A stretch of 64,000 nucleotides of DNA. Origin: Mesorhizobium sp. B2-3-4 (GTDB taxonomy: Bacteria; Pseudomonadota; Alphaproteobacteria; Rhizobiales; Rhizobiaceae). A program made the translations under genes and the position numbers. Where the stretch lies: contig NZ_VFVY01000007.1 of the NCBI RefSeq assembly GCF_006442315.1, positions 186,001 through 250,000 of the forward strand, in the 5' to 3' direction. The first letter of the stretch is position 1, and each line of letters starts with the position of its first letter. Below are positions 25,755 to 34,347 of the stretch, piece by piece. The notes under the pieces are model-generated. The model saw only the letters and a program-made list of their open reading frames with translations, was not told the DNA's origin and made no database searches.

Positions 25755-27005
25755 ATGGCCGCACCCGGCGAGAATCTGCGAATCAATTCAGACCGCTTGT
25801 GGGATTCGCTGATGGAGATGGCGAAGATCGGCCCCGGCATTGCCGGCGGCAACAATCGCCAGACCGTGACCGACGAGGACGGCGAGGGAAGGCATCTGTT
25901 CAAGCGCTGGTGCGACGCGGCCGGGCTCGAAATGGGCGTCGACGAGATGGGCACGATGTTTGCCCGCCGCGAGGGCACCGATCCCAGCCTGCCGCCGGTC
26001 TATGTCGGCAGCCATCTCGATACGCAGCCGACCGGCGGCAAGTATGACGGCGTCTTGGGCGTGCTCGGCGGGCTCGAAGTCGTTCGCTCGCTCAACGATC
26101 TCGGCATCAAGACCAAGCACCCAATCGTCGTTACCAACTGGACCAACGAGGAAGGCGCGCGTTTCGCGCCGGCGATGATGGCATCGGGCGTGTTCGCCGG
26201 CGTGCTCGACCAGGCGGACGTCTACGCGCACACCGACAAGAACGGCAAGAAATTCGGCGAGGAACTGGAGCGCATCGGCTGGAAGGGCACGGAAAAGGTC
26301 GGCGCGCGCCAAATCCATGCCTTCTTCGAACTGCATATCGAACAGGGGCCGATCCTGGAGGACGAAGATATCGACATCGGCGTCGTCACGCACGGCCAGG
26401 GCCTGAAATGGCTGCAGGTGACGCTGACCGGCAAGGAAGCGCATACCGGCTCGACGCCGATGCCCAAGCGCCGCAATGCCGGGCTCGGCATGGCCCGCGT
26501 GATCGAACTGGTGCACGAGATCGCCATGGACTACCAGCCCGACGCCGTGGGCGCGGTCGGCCACATGGAGGTCTATCCCAACTCGCGCAACATCATTGCC
26601 GGCCGCACCGTCTTCACCATCGACATCCGCTCGCCGGAGAAGGAGGTGCTCGACGCCATGGACGGCCGCATCCGCGAGGGCATAGACACGATCTGCGAGG
26701 CGCTGGATATCAAATACAAGATCGAACAGGTCGGCCATTTCGATCCGGTGACCTTCGACAAGGGCTGCGTCAAGGCAATCCGCGATGCCGCCGAACGGCT
26801 CGGCTACACGCATCGCAACATCGTCTCCGGCGCGGGTCACGATGCCTGCTGGATCAACCGCGTCGCGCCGACGGCCATGGTGATGTGCCCCTGTGTCGAC
26901 GGGCTCAGCCACAATGAGGCCGAGGAGATCACAAAGGAATGGGCTTCGGCCGGCGCTGACGTGCTGTTCCACGCTGTGGTGGAGACAGCCGTCATCGTGG
27001 AGTGA
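25755..27005 (+). CDS. pydC: Beta-ureidopropionase / N-carbamoyl-amino-acid hydrolase (M20 family)
   Basis: This 416-residue zinc hydrolase cleaves N-carbamoyl-beta-alanine to beta-alanine, CO2 and ammonia. It has the binuclear metal ligands of M20 amidases: GSHLDTQPTGGKYDGVLGVLGG (His, Asp), NWTNEEGARFAPAMMASGVFAG (Glu-Glu), FELHIEQGP and SGAGHDACWINRVAPTAM, then CVDGLSHNEAEE with the last His. The lid domain between carries the GKEAHTGSTPMPKRRNAG dimer segment. Length and motifs match AmaB/HyuC/PydC enzymes. Its place between aminotransferase and dihydropyrimidinase makes the pyrimidine role much more likely than hydantoin or allantoate use. Confidence 0.92.
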   Translation: MAAPGENLRINSDRLWDSLMEMAKIGPGIAGGNNRQTVTDEDGEGRHLFKRWCDAAGLEMGVDEMGTMFARREGTDPSLPPVYVGSHLDTQPTGGKYDGVLGVLGGLEVVRSLNDLGIKTKHPIVVTNWTNEEGARFAPAMMASGVFAGVLDQADVYAHTDKNGKKFGEELERIGWKGTEKVGARQIHAFFELHIEQGPILEDEDIDIGVVTHGQGLKWLQVTLTGKEAHTGSTPMPKRRNAGLGMARVIELVHEIAMDYQPDAVGAVGHMEVYPNSRNIIAGRTVFTIDIRSPEKEVLDAMDGRIREGIDTICEALDIKYKIEQVGHFDPVTFDKGCVKAIRDAAERLGYTHRNIVSGAGHDACWINRVAPTAMVMCPCVDGLSHNEAEEITKEWASAGADVLFHAVVETAVIVE

Positions 27006-27070
27006 AGTTAGAAAACGACCTTCCAAACGCCGCTCACCAAGAAGCGCGAAGAGAACAAGGGAACAAGAAA

Positions 27071-28522
27071 ATGACCAAAGTCATCAAGAACGGCACCGTC
27101 GTCACCGCCGACCGCAGTTGGAAGGCCGATGTGCTGTTCAGCCACGGCAAGATCGTCGCCATCGGTTCAGACCTGCATGGCGATCATGAGTATGATGCCA
27201 CCGGCTGCTATGTGATGCCGGGCGGCATCGACCCGCACACCCATCTCGAAATGCCGTTCATGGGCACCTATTCGGCCGACGATTTCGAATCCGGCACGCG
27301 GGCGGCGCTCGCCGGCGGCACCACCATGGTGGTCGATTTCTGCCTGCCGGCGCCGCAGCAATCGCTGCTCGAAGCCCTGCAGATGTGGGACAACAAGACC
27401 TCGAAGGCCGCCTGCGACTACTCCTTCCACATGGCGATCACCTGGTGGGGCAAGCAGGTGTTCGACGAGATGGCCACCGTCGTCGACAAGGGCATTACCT
27501 CGTTCAAGCACTTCATGGCCTACAAGGGCGCGCTGATGGTTGATGACGACGAGATGTATGCCTCGTTCCAGCGCTGCGCCGATCTCGGCGCGCTGCCGCT
27601 GGTGCATGCCGAAAACGGCGACGTGGTTGCGGCCCTGTCGCAGAAGCTGCTCGCGGCCGGCAATAACGGACCCGAGGGCCACGCCTATTCGCGGCCACCG
27701 GAAGTGGAAGGCGAGGCGACCAACCGCGCCATCATGATCGCCGACATGGCCGGCGTGCCGCTTTATGTCGTGCATGTCTCCTGCGAGCAGAGCCACGAGG
27801 CGATCCGCCGTGCGCGGCAGAAGGGCATGCGCGTGTTCGGCGAGCCGCTGATCCAGCACCTGACGCTGGACGAGAGCGAGTATTTCGACAAGGACTGGGA
27901 CCATGCGGCGCGCCGCGTCATGAGCCCGCCCTTCCGCAACAGGCTGCATCAGGATTCGCTTTGGGCCGGCCTGCAGGCGGGTTCGCTGCAGGTGGTGGCG
28001 ACCGACCATTGCGCCTTCACCACGGACCAGAAGCGCTTCGGCGTCGGCAATTTCACCAAGATTCCGAACGGCACGGGCGGGTTAGAGGACCGCATGCCGG
28101 TGCTGTGGACCAAGGGCGTCAACACCGGCCGGCTGACGATGAACGAGTTCGTCGCGGTGACCTCGACCAACATCGCCAAGATCCTCAACATGTATCCGAA
28201 AAAAGGCGCCATCGTCGAAGGCGCGGATGCCGACATCATCGTCTGGGACCCGAAGCGCAAAAAGACGATTTCGGCCAAAAAGCAGCAGTCGGTCATCGAC
28301 TATAACGTGTTCGAAGGTGTCGAAGTGACCGGCCTGCCGCGCTTCGTGTTCTCGCGCGGCGAACTGTCGATCGAGGAAGCCGAGGTCAAGGCCAAGCCCG
28401 GCCACGGCCAGTTCGTCGGCCGCGAGCCGAATGCGGCGGTCAACCGGGCGCTGTCGACCTGGAAGGAGATCACCGCGCCGCGCAAGGTCGAGCGGACGGG
28501 CATTCCGGCGACCGGGGTCTGA
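27071..28522 (+). CDS. hydA: Dihydropyrimidinase (D-hydantoinase family)
   Basis: This 483-residue cyclic amidohydrolase opens dihydrouracil/dihydrothymine to the N-carbamoyl-beta-amino acid. Metal ligands are seen in GGIDPHTHLEMPFMG (HxH near residues 58-60), FKHFMAYKGALMVDDDE (the carbamylated Lys near 150), LVHAENGD, YVVHVSCEQS and VATDHCAFTTDQK (Asp). NGTVVTADRSWKADVLFSHGKIVAIG is the usual N-terminal beta-sandwich. I chose ATG 27071 with AAGGGAAC upstream. It receives the product of PydAB and feeds the preceding ureidopropionase. Confidence 0.95.
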   Translation: MTKVIKNGTVVTADRSWKADVLFSHGKIVAIGSDLHGDHEYDATGCYVMPGGIDPHTHLEMPFMGTYSADDFESGTRAALAGGTTMVVDFCLPAPQQSLLEALQMWDNKTSKAACDYSFHMAITWWGKQVFDEMATVVDKGITSFKHFMAYKGALMVDDDEMYASFQRCADLGALPLVHAENGDVVAALSQKLLAAGNNGPEGHAYSRPPEVEGEATNRAIMIADMAGVPLYVVHVSCEQSHEAIRRARQKGMRVFGEPLIQHLTLDESEYFDKDWDHAARRVMSPPFRNRLHQDSLWAGLQAGSLQVVATDHCAFTTDQKRFGVGNFTKIPNGTGGLEDRMPVLWTKGVNTGRLTMNEFVAVTSTNIAKILNMYPKKGAIVEGADADIIVWDPKRKKTISAKKQQSVIDYNVFEGVEVTGLPRFVFSRGELSIEEAEVKAKPGHGQFVGREPNAAVNRALSTWKEITAPRKVERTGIPATGV

Positions 28523-28523
28523 A

Positions 28524-28901
28524 GTGAGGCGCGCGGGGCTTTTTCTCACCGCGGTCGTTGTTCTCGCGGCTGGCCACGCGGTGGCCGCGGGCATCGACCT
28601 CACCAAGCCTTATGGCAACAAGTCCGGCTGTATCAACAAGGCCGGCCAGCAAGTCTATGCCGAGGATATGCTGCTTTTGACCAGCGAGGCATTCGTCACC
28701 GTGGCGAGCGCTTGCACCTTTACCGATAAGAAGACCCAGGCCGACGGGTCGCTGCTGGTCAAAGCGACTTGCCAGGCGGAAGGCGAGGAGGGCGAGACGC
28801 CCACGCAGTTCACCATCAAGCGCAGCGCGAAGAACGCCAAGAAGCTGACGATCGCCGACGAGGACGGCAATGTGATGGGAGAAGTCGCCCTGTGCAAATG
28901 A
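28524..28901 (+). CDS. Small secreted hypothetical protein coupled to hydA
   Basis: The 125-residue protein starts at GTG two bases after the hydA stop, so it is very likely translationally coupled. It has a Sec signal (RRAGLFLTAVVVLAAGHAVA) and a mature part with four Cys residues (SGCINK, SACTFT, ATCQAE, and LCK at the C-terminus), which could make two disulfides. No known domain is recognised. Being last in the pyrimidine operon suggests co-expression, but periplasmic location argues against a direct catalytic role; it may simply be a read-through passenger. Confidence 0.72.
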   Translation: MRRAGLFLTAVVVLAAGHAVAAGIDLTKPYGNKSGCINKAGQQVYAEDMLLLTSEAFVTVASACTFTDKKTQADGSLLVKATCQAEGEEGETPTQFTIKRSAKNAKKLTIADEDGNVMGEVALCK

Positions 28902-28918
28902 CGGCGGTCCCGTCAGCC

Positions 28919-29323
28919 TCAGGCGACCAGCGCATCCAGTTCCGGCAGCAGGACGACGCTTTCCTGTTCGTTGGGATCGGTCCGGGCAATGACCGCCGAG
29001 GACGGGGCGTTGCTCAGATTGGCCGGCAGATGCGGCACCCCGGCCGGAATGTAGAAGAGGTCGCCGGCCTTGACGACGATGTGGTGTTCCAGCCTGTCGC
29101 CGTACCAGGTATGGACCTCGCCGGAGAGCACATAGATCGCGGTTTCATGGTTCTCGTGCAGATGCGCCTTGGCGCGGGCGCCGGGCGGCATGGTGAGCAC
29201 ATGCATGCAGATGCCGGAAGAGCCGACCGATTCCGTTGCAATACCGGCGAAATAGGTCAAACCCTGCTTGCCTTCATAAGTGCTTTCAGGGCGGATAAGA
29301 TGACAAGTGGGTTTGGGCGACAT
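28919..29323 (-). CDS. Cupin domain protein
   Basis: The 134-residue single-domain cupin has motif 1 GARAKAHLHENHETAIYVLSGEVHTWYG (two His and a Glu for metal) and motif 2 AGDLFYIPAGVPHLPANLS. The ATG at 29323 has GGAG upstream on the minus strand. It is convergent with the pyrimidine operon and divergent from the ABC transporter. Small cupins of this type include metal-dependent isomerases and dioxygenases and also ligand-binding proteins; I cannot say which. Confidence 0.88.
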   Translation of the reverse strand: MSPKPTCHLIRPESTYEGKQGLTYFAGIATESVGSSGICMHVLTMPPGARAKAHLHENHETAIYVLSGEVHTWYGDRLEHHIVVKAGDLFYIPAGVPHLPANLSNAPSSAVIARTDPNEQESVVLLPELDALVA

Positions 29324-29453
29324 CGGGGAAACTCCGGGCGTCAATCGAGTGGGATAAATTCAATGGGACTGGGCGAGTGGAAAACAACGTCGCGATAAAA
29401 GCAATCGGAATCCGGCCGGCGCCGCAAGGGCGGGACAAGGCAGGCGGCCGCCG

Positions 29454-30245
29454 ATGACGGGAACTTCGCCAGCCGTCGTTTCGGCAAGCAAACTTGGCCT
29501 CACCTTCCAGACTAATGACGGGCCGGTACAGGCGCTGTCCAATGTCGACCTGACGATCGGCAAGGGTGAGTTCGTCTCCTTCATCGGCCCGTCCGGCTGC
29601 GGCAAGACCACGCTGCTGCGCGTCATCGCCGATCTGGAGAAGCCGACTTCGGGGACGATATCGGTCAACGGGATGACACCGGAACAGGCGCGCGAGAAAC
29701 GCGCCTATGGCTATGTCTTCCAGGCGGCCGCGCTGTTTCCATGGCGCACCATCGAGCGCAATGTGGCGCTGCCGCTGGAGATCATGGGCCTGTCCAGGGC
29801 CGAGCAGGGTGAGCGCATCAAGCGCACGCTCGACCTCGTCAACCTCAGTGGCTTCGAGAAGAAATACCCCTGGCAGCTTTCCGGCGGCATGCAGCAGCGC
29901 GCCTCGATCGCGCGTGCGCTCGCCTTCGACGCCGACCTGCTGCTGATGGACGAACCTTTCGGCGCGCTGGACGAGATCGTGCGCGACCACCTCAACGAGC
30001 AGCTGCTGCAATTGTGGGCGCGCACCGACAAGACGATCTGCTTCGTCACCCACTCGATCCCCGAGGCGGTCTATCTCTCGACGCGCATCGTCGTCATGTC
30101 GCCGCGGCCGGGCCGCGTCAGCGACATCATCGAATCGACGCTGCCGAAGGAGCGGCCGCTGGATATCCGTGAAACGCCGGAGTTCCTGGCGATCGCGGCC
30201 AGGGTGCGCGACGGGCTGCGGGCAGGGCATAGCTATGATGACTGA
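29454..30245 (+). CDS. ABC transporter ATP-binding protein (nitrate/sulfonate/NMT1-type importer)
   Basis: This 263-residue ATPase is of the SsuB/TauB class: Walker A GPSGCGKTT near residues 45-53, Q-loop GYVFQAAALFPWRTIERNV, signature LSGGMQQRASIARAL, Walker B LLLMDEPFGALDE, and the switch His in FVTHSIPEAVYLS. It drives import with the two permeases and THI5-type binding protein that follow. Its closeness to the pyrimidine genes suggests pyrimidine bases or a related heterocycle as cargo. I see no RutR-like box in its 130-bp upstream gap, and no TPP riboswitch motifs, so thiamine-precursor control is not supported. Confidence 0.92.
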   Translation: MTGTSPAVVSASKLGLTFQTNDGPVQALSNVDLTIGKGEFVSFIGPSGCGKTTLLRVIADLEKPTSGTISVNGMTPEQAREKRAYGYVFQAAALFPWRTIERNVALPLEIMGLSRAEQGERIKRTLDLVNLSGFEKKYPWQLSGGMQQRASIARALAFDADLLLMDEPFGALDEIVRDHLNEQLLQLWARTDKTICFVTHSIPEAVYLSTRIVVMSPRPGRVSDIIESTLPKERPLDIRETPEFLAIAARVRDGLRAGHSYDD

Positions 30246-30259
30246 GCGCCCTCGCCGGA

Positions 30260-30626
30260 GAGCGCCCTACGCCTTCGCCATCCTAGGGCAGGTCAGGCGC
30301 GCGGCGGCCATTACAAAGGGAGCCGCCCCCCGCGATTTCGTCATCCTAGGGCGAAGCAAGGAGCGTAGCGACGCGGCGCAGACCCTAGGATCCATGCCGT
30401 TACCTCTCCCCCCCGCGACGGTGCAAAACGATGCACCCTCCGCTGTGCCTTTGAAGGGGAATTTGCCCTACCGCTTACACCACTCGATCGACGTCACGGA
30501 ATGGATCCTAGGGTCTGCGCGACGCTTCGCGTCGCTCCGCCCTAGGATGACGAACGCGAAGGTGCTCGGCCTTCGCTTCGCTCCGGCCACCCTCTCCCCA
30601 TGGGGGAGAGGAGAAGGGCTCGGCTA
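30260..30626. repeat. Composite inverted-repeat element inside the ABC transporter operon
   Basis: The 381-bp gap between the ATPase (stop 30245) and permease (start 30627) has no gene but is filled by repeat DNA. The left arm, about 30336-30402 (TCGTCATCCTAGGGCG ... CAGACCCTAGGATCCATG), and the right arm, about 30491-30553 (ATGGATCCTAGGGTCTGCGC ... GCCCTAGGATGACGA), are inverted copies with a variable centre. Extra CCTAGG motifs lie at about 30281. A smaller palindrome, CCTCTCCCCATGGGGGAGAGG (about 30591-30611), abuts the permease ribosome site. It looks like a dispersed rhizobial element that inserted into the operon. Confidence 0.8.
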
Positions 30627-31505
30627 ATGGACACCTTCCGTTCGAAACTCGTTCCCGTCACCTCGATCCTCGCCGGCGTGGTCGTGCTCTGGTACGTCTT
30701 CGCCGTCATTCTCAACACGCCGTTCCAGCGCGATCTAGATACTCGCGCCAACACGACCCCAGGCACGGTCGAATTCATCGGCAAGACGCTGTCGCAGCCC
30801 AAGCCGACAATGCCGGCGCCGCACCAGGTGGCGGTGAATTTTTTTGAGAACACGTTCCTGCGGCCGATCAATTCGAACCGCAGCCTCGTCTACAATGCCT
30901 GGGTGACGCTGTCCTCGACGCTGCTCGGCTTTGCCTTCGGTACGGCGCTCGGCATCGTCATTGCCGTCGGCATCGTGCATGTGGCGACGCTCGACCGCAG
31001 CCTGATGCCGTGGATCATCGCCTCGCAGACCATTCCCATCCTGGCGGTGGCGCCGATGATCATCGTCGTTCTGGCGGCTATCGGCGTCACCGGGTTGATC
31101 CCGAAGGCGATGATTTCCACCTACCTTTCGTTCTTCCCGGTGACGGTCGGCATGGTGAAGGGCCTGCGCTCGCCCGAACTGATGCATCTCGATTTGATGC
31201 ACACCTACAATGCCAGCCGTTCGCAAACCTTTTGGAAGCTGCGTGTGCCGGCCTCGGTGCCGTTCCTTTTCACCTCGATGAAGGTGGCGGTGGCGGCGAG
31301 CCTTGTCGGCGCCATCGTCGGCGAACTGCCGACCGGTGCGGTCGCCGGCATCGGCGCCAAGCTTCTCGCCGGCGCCTATTACAGCCAGTCGATCGACATC
31401 TGGTCGGCGCTGGTGGCGGGCTCGATCGTGGCGGCACTGCTGGTCATGGTGGTCGGCATTGCCGGTCGCCTCGTCGACCGCGCCATGGGCGGGAGGCCGG
31501 CATGA
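30627..31505 (+). CDS. ABC transporter permease (NMT1/THI5-associated)
   Basis: The 292-residue inner-membrane permease of the SsuC/ThiX class has an N-terminal helix, an extended periplasmic stretch (about residues 35-85), then the BPD_transp_1 core with PILAVAPMIIVVLAAIG and the coupling region LDLMHTYNASRSQTFWKLRVPASVPFLF near residue 200. The ATG at 30627 is preceded by GAAGGG, which lies at the edge of the intergenic repeat. It overlaps the next permease by 4 bp. Together the two form a heterodimeric channel. Confidence 0.9.
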   Translation: MDTFRSKLVPVTSILAGVVVLWYVFAVILNTPFQRDLDTRANTTPGTVEFIGKTLSQPKPTMPAPHQVAVNFFENTFLRPINSNRSLVYNAWVTLSSTLLGFAFGTALGIVIAVGIVHVATLDRSLMPWIIASQTIPILAVAPMIIVVLAAIGVTGLIPKAMISTYLSFFPVTVGMVKGLRSPELMHLDLMHTYNASRSQTFWKLRVPASVPFLFTSMKVAVAASLVGAIVGELPTGAVAGIGAKLLAGAYYSQSIDIWSALVAGSIVAALLVMVVGIAGRLVDRAMGGRPA

Positions 31506-32656
31506 ACTGGCTGAAACCTTCCTGGCAGGCGGTGCTGGCAATCGTGCTTTGCCTGATCGCGGTCGCGCTTGGCGCCATGTCGAAACCCGAAGCGGCAGCG
31601 CTCGCCGATCCGACGGCCAGCATCAATTATCCCTATCTGGGAACGAAGGGCTTGATGCTCGGCCTTGCCGTGGTCGCGGCGCTGATCTCGATGGTCCGGA
31701 TGCCATCGGTTGCCGAGGCCGTGGTTCTGTTCATCGGCGCCCATCTCGTCGCCTGGCTGCTGATCTCGGGCATTACAGGGTTCGAGGGTAGCGCGCTGGC
31801 GCCGTATTTCCTGCTGCTGACAGCCGCATGGCTGCTCGGCTGGCGTTGCGTCGCGGTGTTGTCGGGACTTCGCCCGATAGCGGGCTGGCTGCGCACAGCG
31901 TTGCGTCTGGTCATCCCCGCCATCTTCGGTGCCTGGATCCTGATCATCTGGGAGGCGGTAACGCGGGGCGCCGGTATCCCCTTCATCCTGTTGCCGCCGC
32001 CCAGCGCCATCGGTGTGCGCATCGCCAGTTCGCTACCGGTGCTCGGCGCCGATGTCCGGCAAACCATCTTCAAGGCAGTGCTGTTCGGCTATGTCGTGGG
32101 CAGCGGTGCCGGCTTCATCACCGCCATCCTCGCCGACCGCGTTCCGTTCCTGCGGCGCGGGCTCTTGCCGATCGGCAACATGGTCTCGGCGCTGCCGATC
32201 ATCGGCGTGGCACCCATCATGGTCATGTGGTTCGGTTTCGACTGGCAGTCCAAGGCGGCTGTCGTGATCATCATGACCTTCTTCCCGATGCTGGTGAACA
32301 CGGTCGCAGGCCTTGCCGCCTCCGGGCATATGGAACGCGACCTGATGCGCACCTATGCGTCGGGTTACTGGCCGACGCTCATCAAGCTCAGGCTGCCGGC
32401 CGCCGCTCCCTTCATCTTCAACGCGCTGAAGATCAACTCGACGCTGGCGCTGATCGGCGCCATCGTCGCCGAGTTCTTCGGCACGCCGGTCGTGGGCATG
32501 GGATTCCGCATCTCGACCGAGGTCGGGCGGATGAACATCGACATGGTGTGGGCCGAAATCGCAGTTGCAGCCCTTGCGGGTTCGGTCTTTTATGGTGTGG
32601 TCGCCCTTGTCGAAAGGGCAGTCACGTTTTGGCATCCCTCTGTCCGTGGTGGATAG
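31502..32656 (+). CDS. ABC transporter permease with long membrane N-terminus
   Basis: This 384-residue permease has a C-terminal BPD_transp_1 core (from about residue 140) that carries PIIGVAPIMVMWFGFDWQSK and the coupling segment ERDLMRTYASGYWPTLIKLRLPAAAPFIF. Ahead of it is an extra region of about 130 residues with four further predicted helices. Usual SsuC-type permeases have about 260 residues. The start overlaps the previous gene's stop (ATGA), so the reading is not an artefact. This extension is seen with certain THI5-type importers and might adapt the channel or bind partners; its role is unknown. Confidence 0.9.
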   Translation: MNWLKPSWQAVLAIVLCLIAVALGAMSKPEAAALADPTASINYPYLGTKGLMLGLAVVAALISMVRMPSVAEAVVLFIGAHLVAWLLISGITGFEGSALAPYFLLLTAAWLLGWRCVAVLSGLRPIAGWLRTALRLVIPAIFGAWILIIWEAVTRGAGIPFILLPPPSAIGVRIASSLPVLGADVRQTIFKAVLFGYVVGSGAGFITAILADRVPFLRRGLLPIGNMVSALPIIGVAPIMVMWFGFDWQSKAAVVIIMTFFPMLVNTVAGLAASGHMERDLMRTYASGYWPTLIKLRLPAAAPFIFNALKINSTLALIGAIVAEFFGTPVVGMGFRISTEVGRMNIDMVWAEIAVAALAGSVFYGVVALVERAVTFWHPSVRGG

Positions 32657-32696
32657 GGGCGGTGGGTTCAGGGCACTAACTTCAGAGGGTAAAAAA

Positions 32697-33668
32697 ATGA
32701 AAAGACTGATTATTCCAGTTCTGGCCGGTGCAATGTCGCTGGCCGCGTTTCAGGCAATGGCCGCCGACAAGGTGACGTTGCAGCTGAAATGGGTGACACA
32801 GGCTCAGTTTGCCGGCTACTATGTCGCCAAGGCCAAAGGCTTCTATGACGCCGAAGGTCTCGACGTCGACATCAAGCCGGGCGGCCCCGACATCGCGCCC
32901 GAACAGGTGATCGCCGGCGGCGGCGCCGACGTCATCGTCGACTGGATGGGCGGCGCGCTCGCCGCGCGCGAAAAGGGCGTGCCACTGGTCAACATCGCCC
33001 AGCCGTTCAAGAAGGCGGGCATGGAACTGGTTTGCCCGAAGGACGGCCCGATCAAGACCGAAGCCGACTTCAAGGGCCATACGCTCGGCGTCTGGTTCTT
33101 CGGCAACGAGTATCCGTTCTATGCCTGGATGAACAAACTCGGGCTGAAGACCGAAGGCGGCCCGGACGGCGTCACGGTTCTCAAGCAGAGCTTCGACGTG
33201 CAGCCGCTGATCCAGAAGCAGGCGGATTGCATCTCGGTCATGACCTACAACGAGTACTGGCAGCTGATCGACGCCGGCTACAAGCCGGAACAGCTCACCG
33301 TGTTCAACTACTCCGCGATGGGCAACGACCTGCTCGAGGACGGGCTCTACGCCTCGGAAGACAAGCTCAAGGACCCGGCCTTCGAGGACAAGATGGTGCG
33401 CTTCGTGCGCGCTTCGATGAAGGGCTGGAAATATGCCGTCGACAACAATGACGAGGCCGCCGGCATCGTCATGGACGGCGGTGGCCAGGACGAGAACCAC
33501 CAGAAGCGGATGATGAGCGAAGTCGCCAAGCTGATCGACAATGCCGACGGCAAGCTCGATCCAGCAACCTACGAGCGCACCGCCAAGGCGCTGCTCGACC
33601 AGAAGATCATCACCAAGGAGCCGACCGGCGCCTACACGACCGCGATCACCGACAAAGCGGTCAAGTAA
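32697..33668 (+). CDS. NMT1/THI5-like ABC substrate-binding protein
   Basis: This 323-residue periplasmic receptor has a Sec signal MKRLIIPVLAGAMSLAAFQAMA cut before ADKV. The mature part begins VTLQLKWVTQAQFAGYYVAKAKGFYDAEGLDVDIKPGGPDI, the NMT1/THI5 signature, and continues with GGGADVIVDWMGGALAAREKG and the lobe-2 QKQADCISVMTYNEYW. Members bind pyrimidine compounds such as formylaminopyrimidine or hydroxymethylpyrimidine, or other aromatics. With the adjacent reductive pyrimidine pathway, a nucleobase cargo is a reasonable inference. AGAGGG precedes the ATG; a strong terminator follows. Confidence 0.9.
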   Translation: MKRLIIPVLAGAMSLAAFQAMAADKVTLQLKWVTQAQFAGYYVAKAKGFYDAEGLDVDIKPGGPDIAPEQVIAGGGADVIVDWMGGALAAREKGVPLVNIAQPFKKAGMELVCPKDGPIKTEADFKGHTLGVWFFGNEYPFYAWMNKLGLKTEGGPDGVTVLKQSFDVQPLIQKQADCISVMTYNEYWQLIDAGYKPEQLTVFNYSAMGNDLLEDGLYASEDKLKDPAFEDKMVRFVRASMKGWKYAVDNNDEAAGIVMDGGGQDENHQKRMMSEVAKLIDNADGKLDPATYERTAKALLDQKIITKEPTGAYTTAITDKAVK

Positions 33669-33720
33669 GCGCCGCCGGCGCGACCGACAGCGCTTGCGGG
33701 CGGCTTGACGGCTGACATCG

Positions 33721-33746
33721 AAAGGGGCGGGCGACCGCCCCTTTTT
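33721..33746 (+). terminator. Rho-independent terminator of the ABC operon
   Basis: GGGGCGG and CCGCCCC pair around GCGA, flanked by AAA on the left and TTTTT on the right. It lies 52 bp after the binding-protein stop and is the clearest classical terminator in the window. Confidence 0.9.
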
Positions 33747-33863
33747 CATGCGCCGCGATCACAAAACCGTGTGCCGGGATACATTGCGCCGTCCAACCGT
33801 TGCATTGAGGCATGCGCGCGCCGGGGAGCCGCGACGGATGCTTCATCCAATCGGAGGTTCTTC

Positions 33864-34307
33864 ATGCGCGCTCACTCCTTCCTGCCGGCGTTGTCGGCGC
33901 TCGCCGTTTCCACCGCGTTCCTGTTCGCGTCACCGGCCATGGCCGAGACCGTGAAGTATAAGGCGACCCTCGATGGCGGCCAGCAGAGCCCGGCGGTCAC
34001 CACCAAGGGCAAGGGGACAGCCACTTTCACTTTCGACACGACCAAGAAGAAACTCAGCTGGAACGTGAAATATTCCGGCCTCAGCGGTCCGGCGACCGCG
34101 GCGCACATTCACGGCCCGGCCGCGGCGGGCGAGAACGCGCCCCCCGTGGTGCCGTTCAAGGGCAAGCTGAAGAGCCCGATCAAGGGATCTGCGACGCTGA
34201 CTGACGCCCAGGCCGCCGATCTGGAGGCCGGCAAATATTACGTCAACGTGCACACGGCCGCCAACAAGGACGGCGAAATCCGTGGCCAGATCGAAAAGGC
34301 GATGTAG
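33864..34307 (+). CDS. CHRD domain secreted protein
   Basis: The 147-residue protein has a Sec signal (MRAHSFLPALSALAVSTAFLFASPAMA). The rest is one CHRD domain: ATLDGGQQSPAVTTKGKGTATFTFDTTKKKLSWNVKYSGLSGPATAAHIHGPAAAGENAPPV and, at the end, ADLEAGKYYVNVHTAANKDGEIRGQI. CHRD domains are beta-sandwich modules known from chordin and many bacterial envelope proteins of undefined role. CGGAGG precedes the ATG. It is transcribed alone after the ABC terminator. Confidence 0.92.
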   Translation: MRAHSFLPALSALAVSTAFLFASPAMAETVKYKATLDGGQQSPAVTTKGKGTATFTFDTTKKKLSWNVKYSGLSGPATAAHIHGPAAAGENAPPVVPFKGKLKSPIKGSATLTDAQAADLEAGKYYVNVHTAANKDGEIRGQIEKAM

Positions 34308-34347
34308 CGACCGGGAGCGCAGCCTGGGCTTGAGGATCTGACCGGCC

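Noticed and set aside
29324-29453. TPP riboswitch before the THI5-type transporter
   Set aside because: The 130-bp gap has none of the conserved THI-box motifs.
30246-30626. Insertion sequence
   Set aside because: The gap contains inverted repeats but no transposase frame; it fits a small non-autonomous element.
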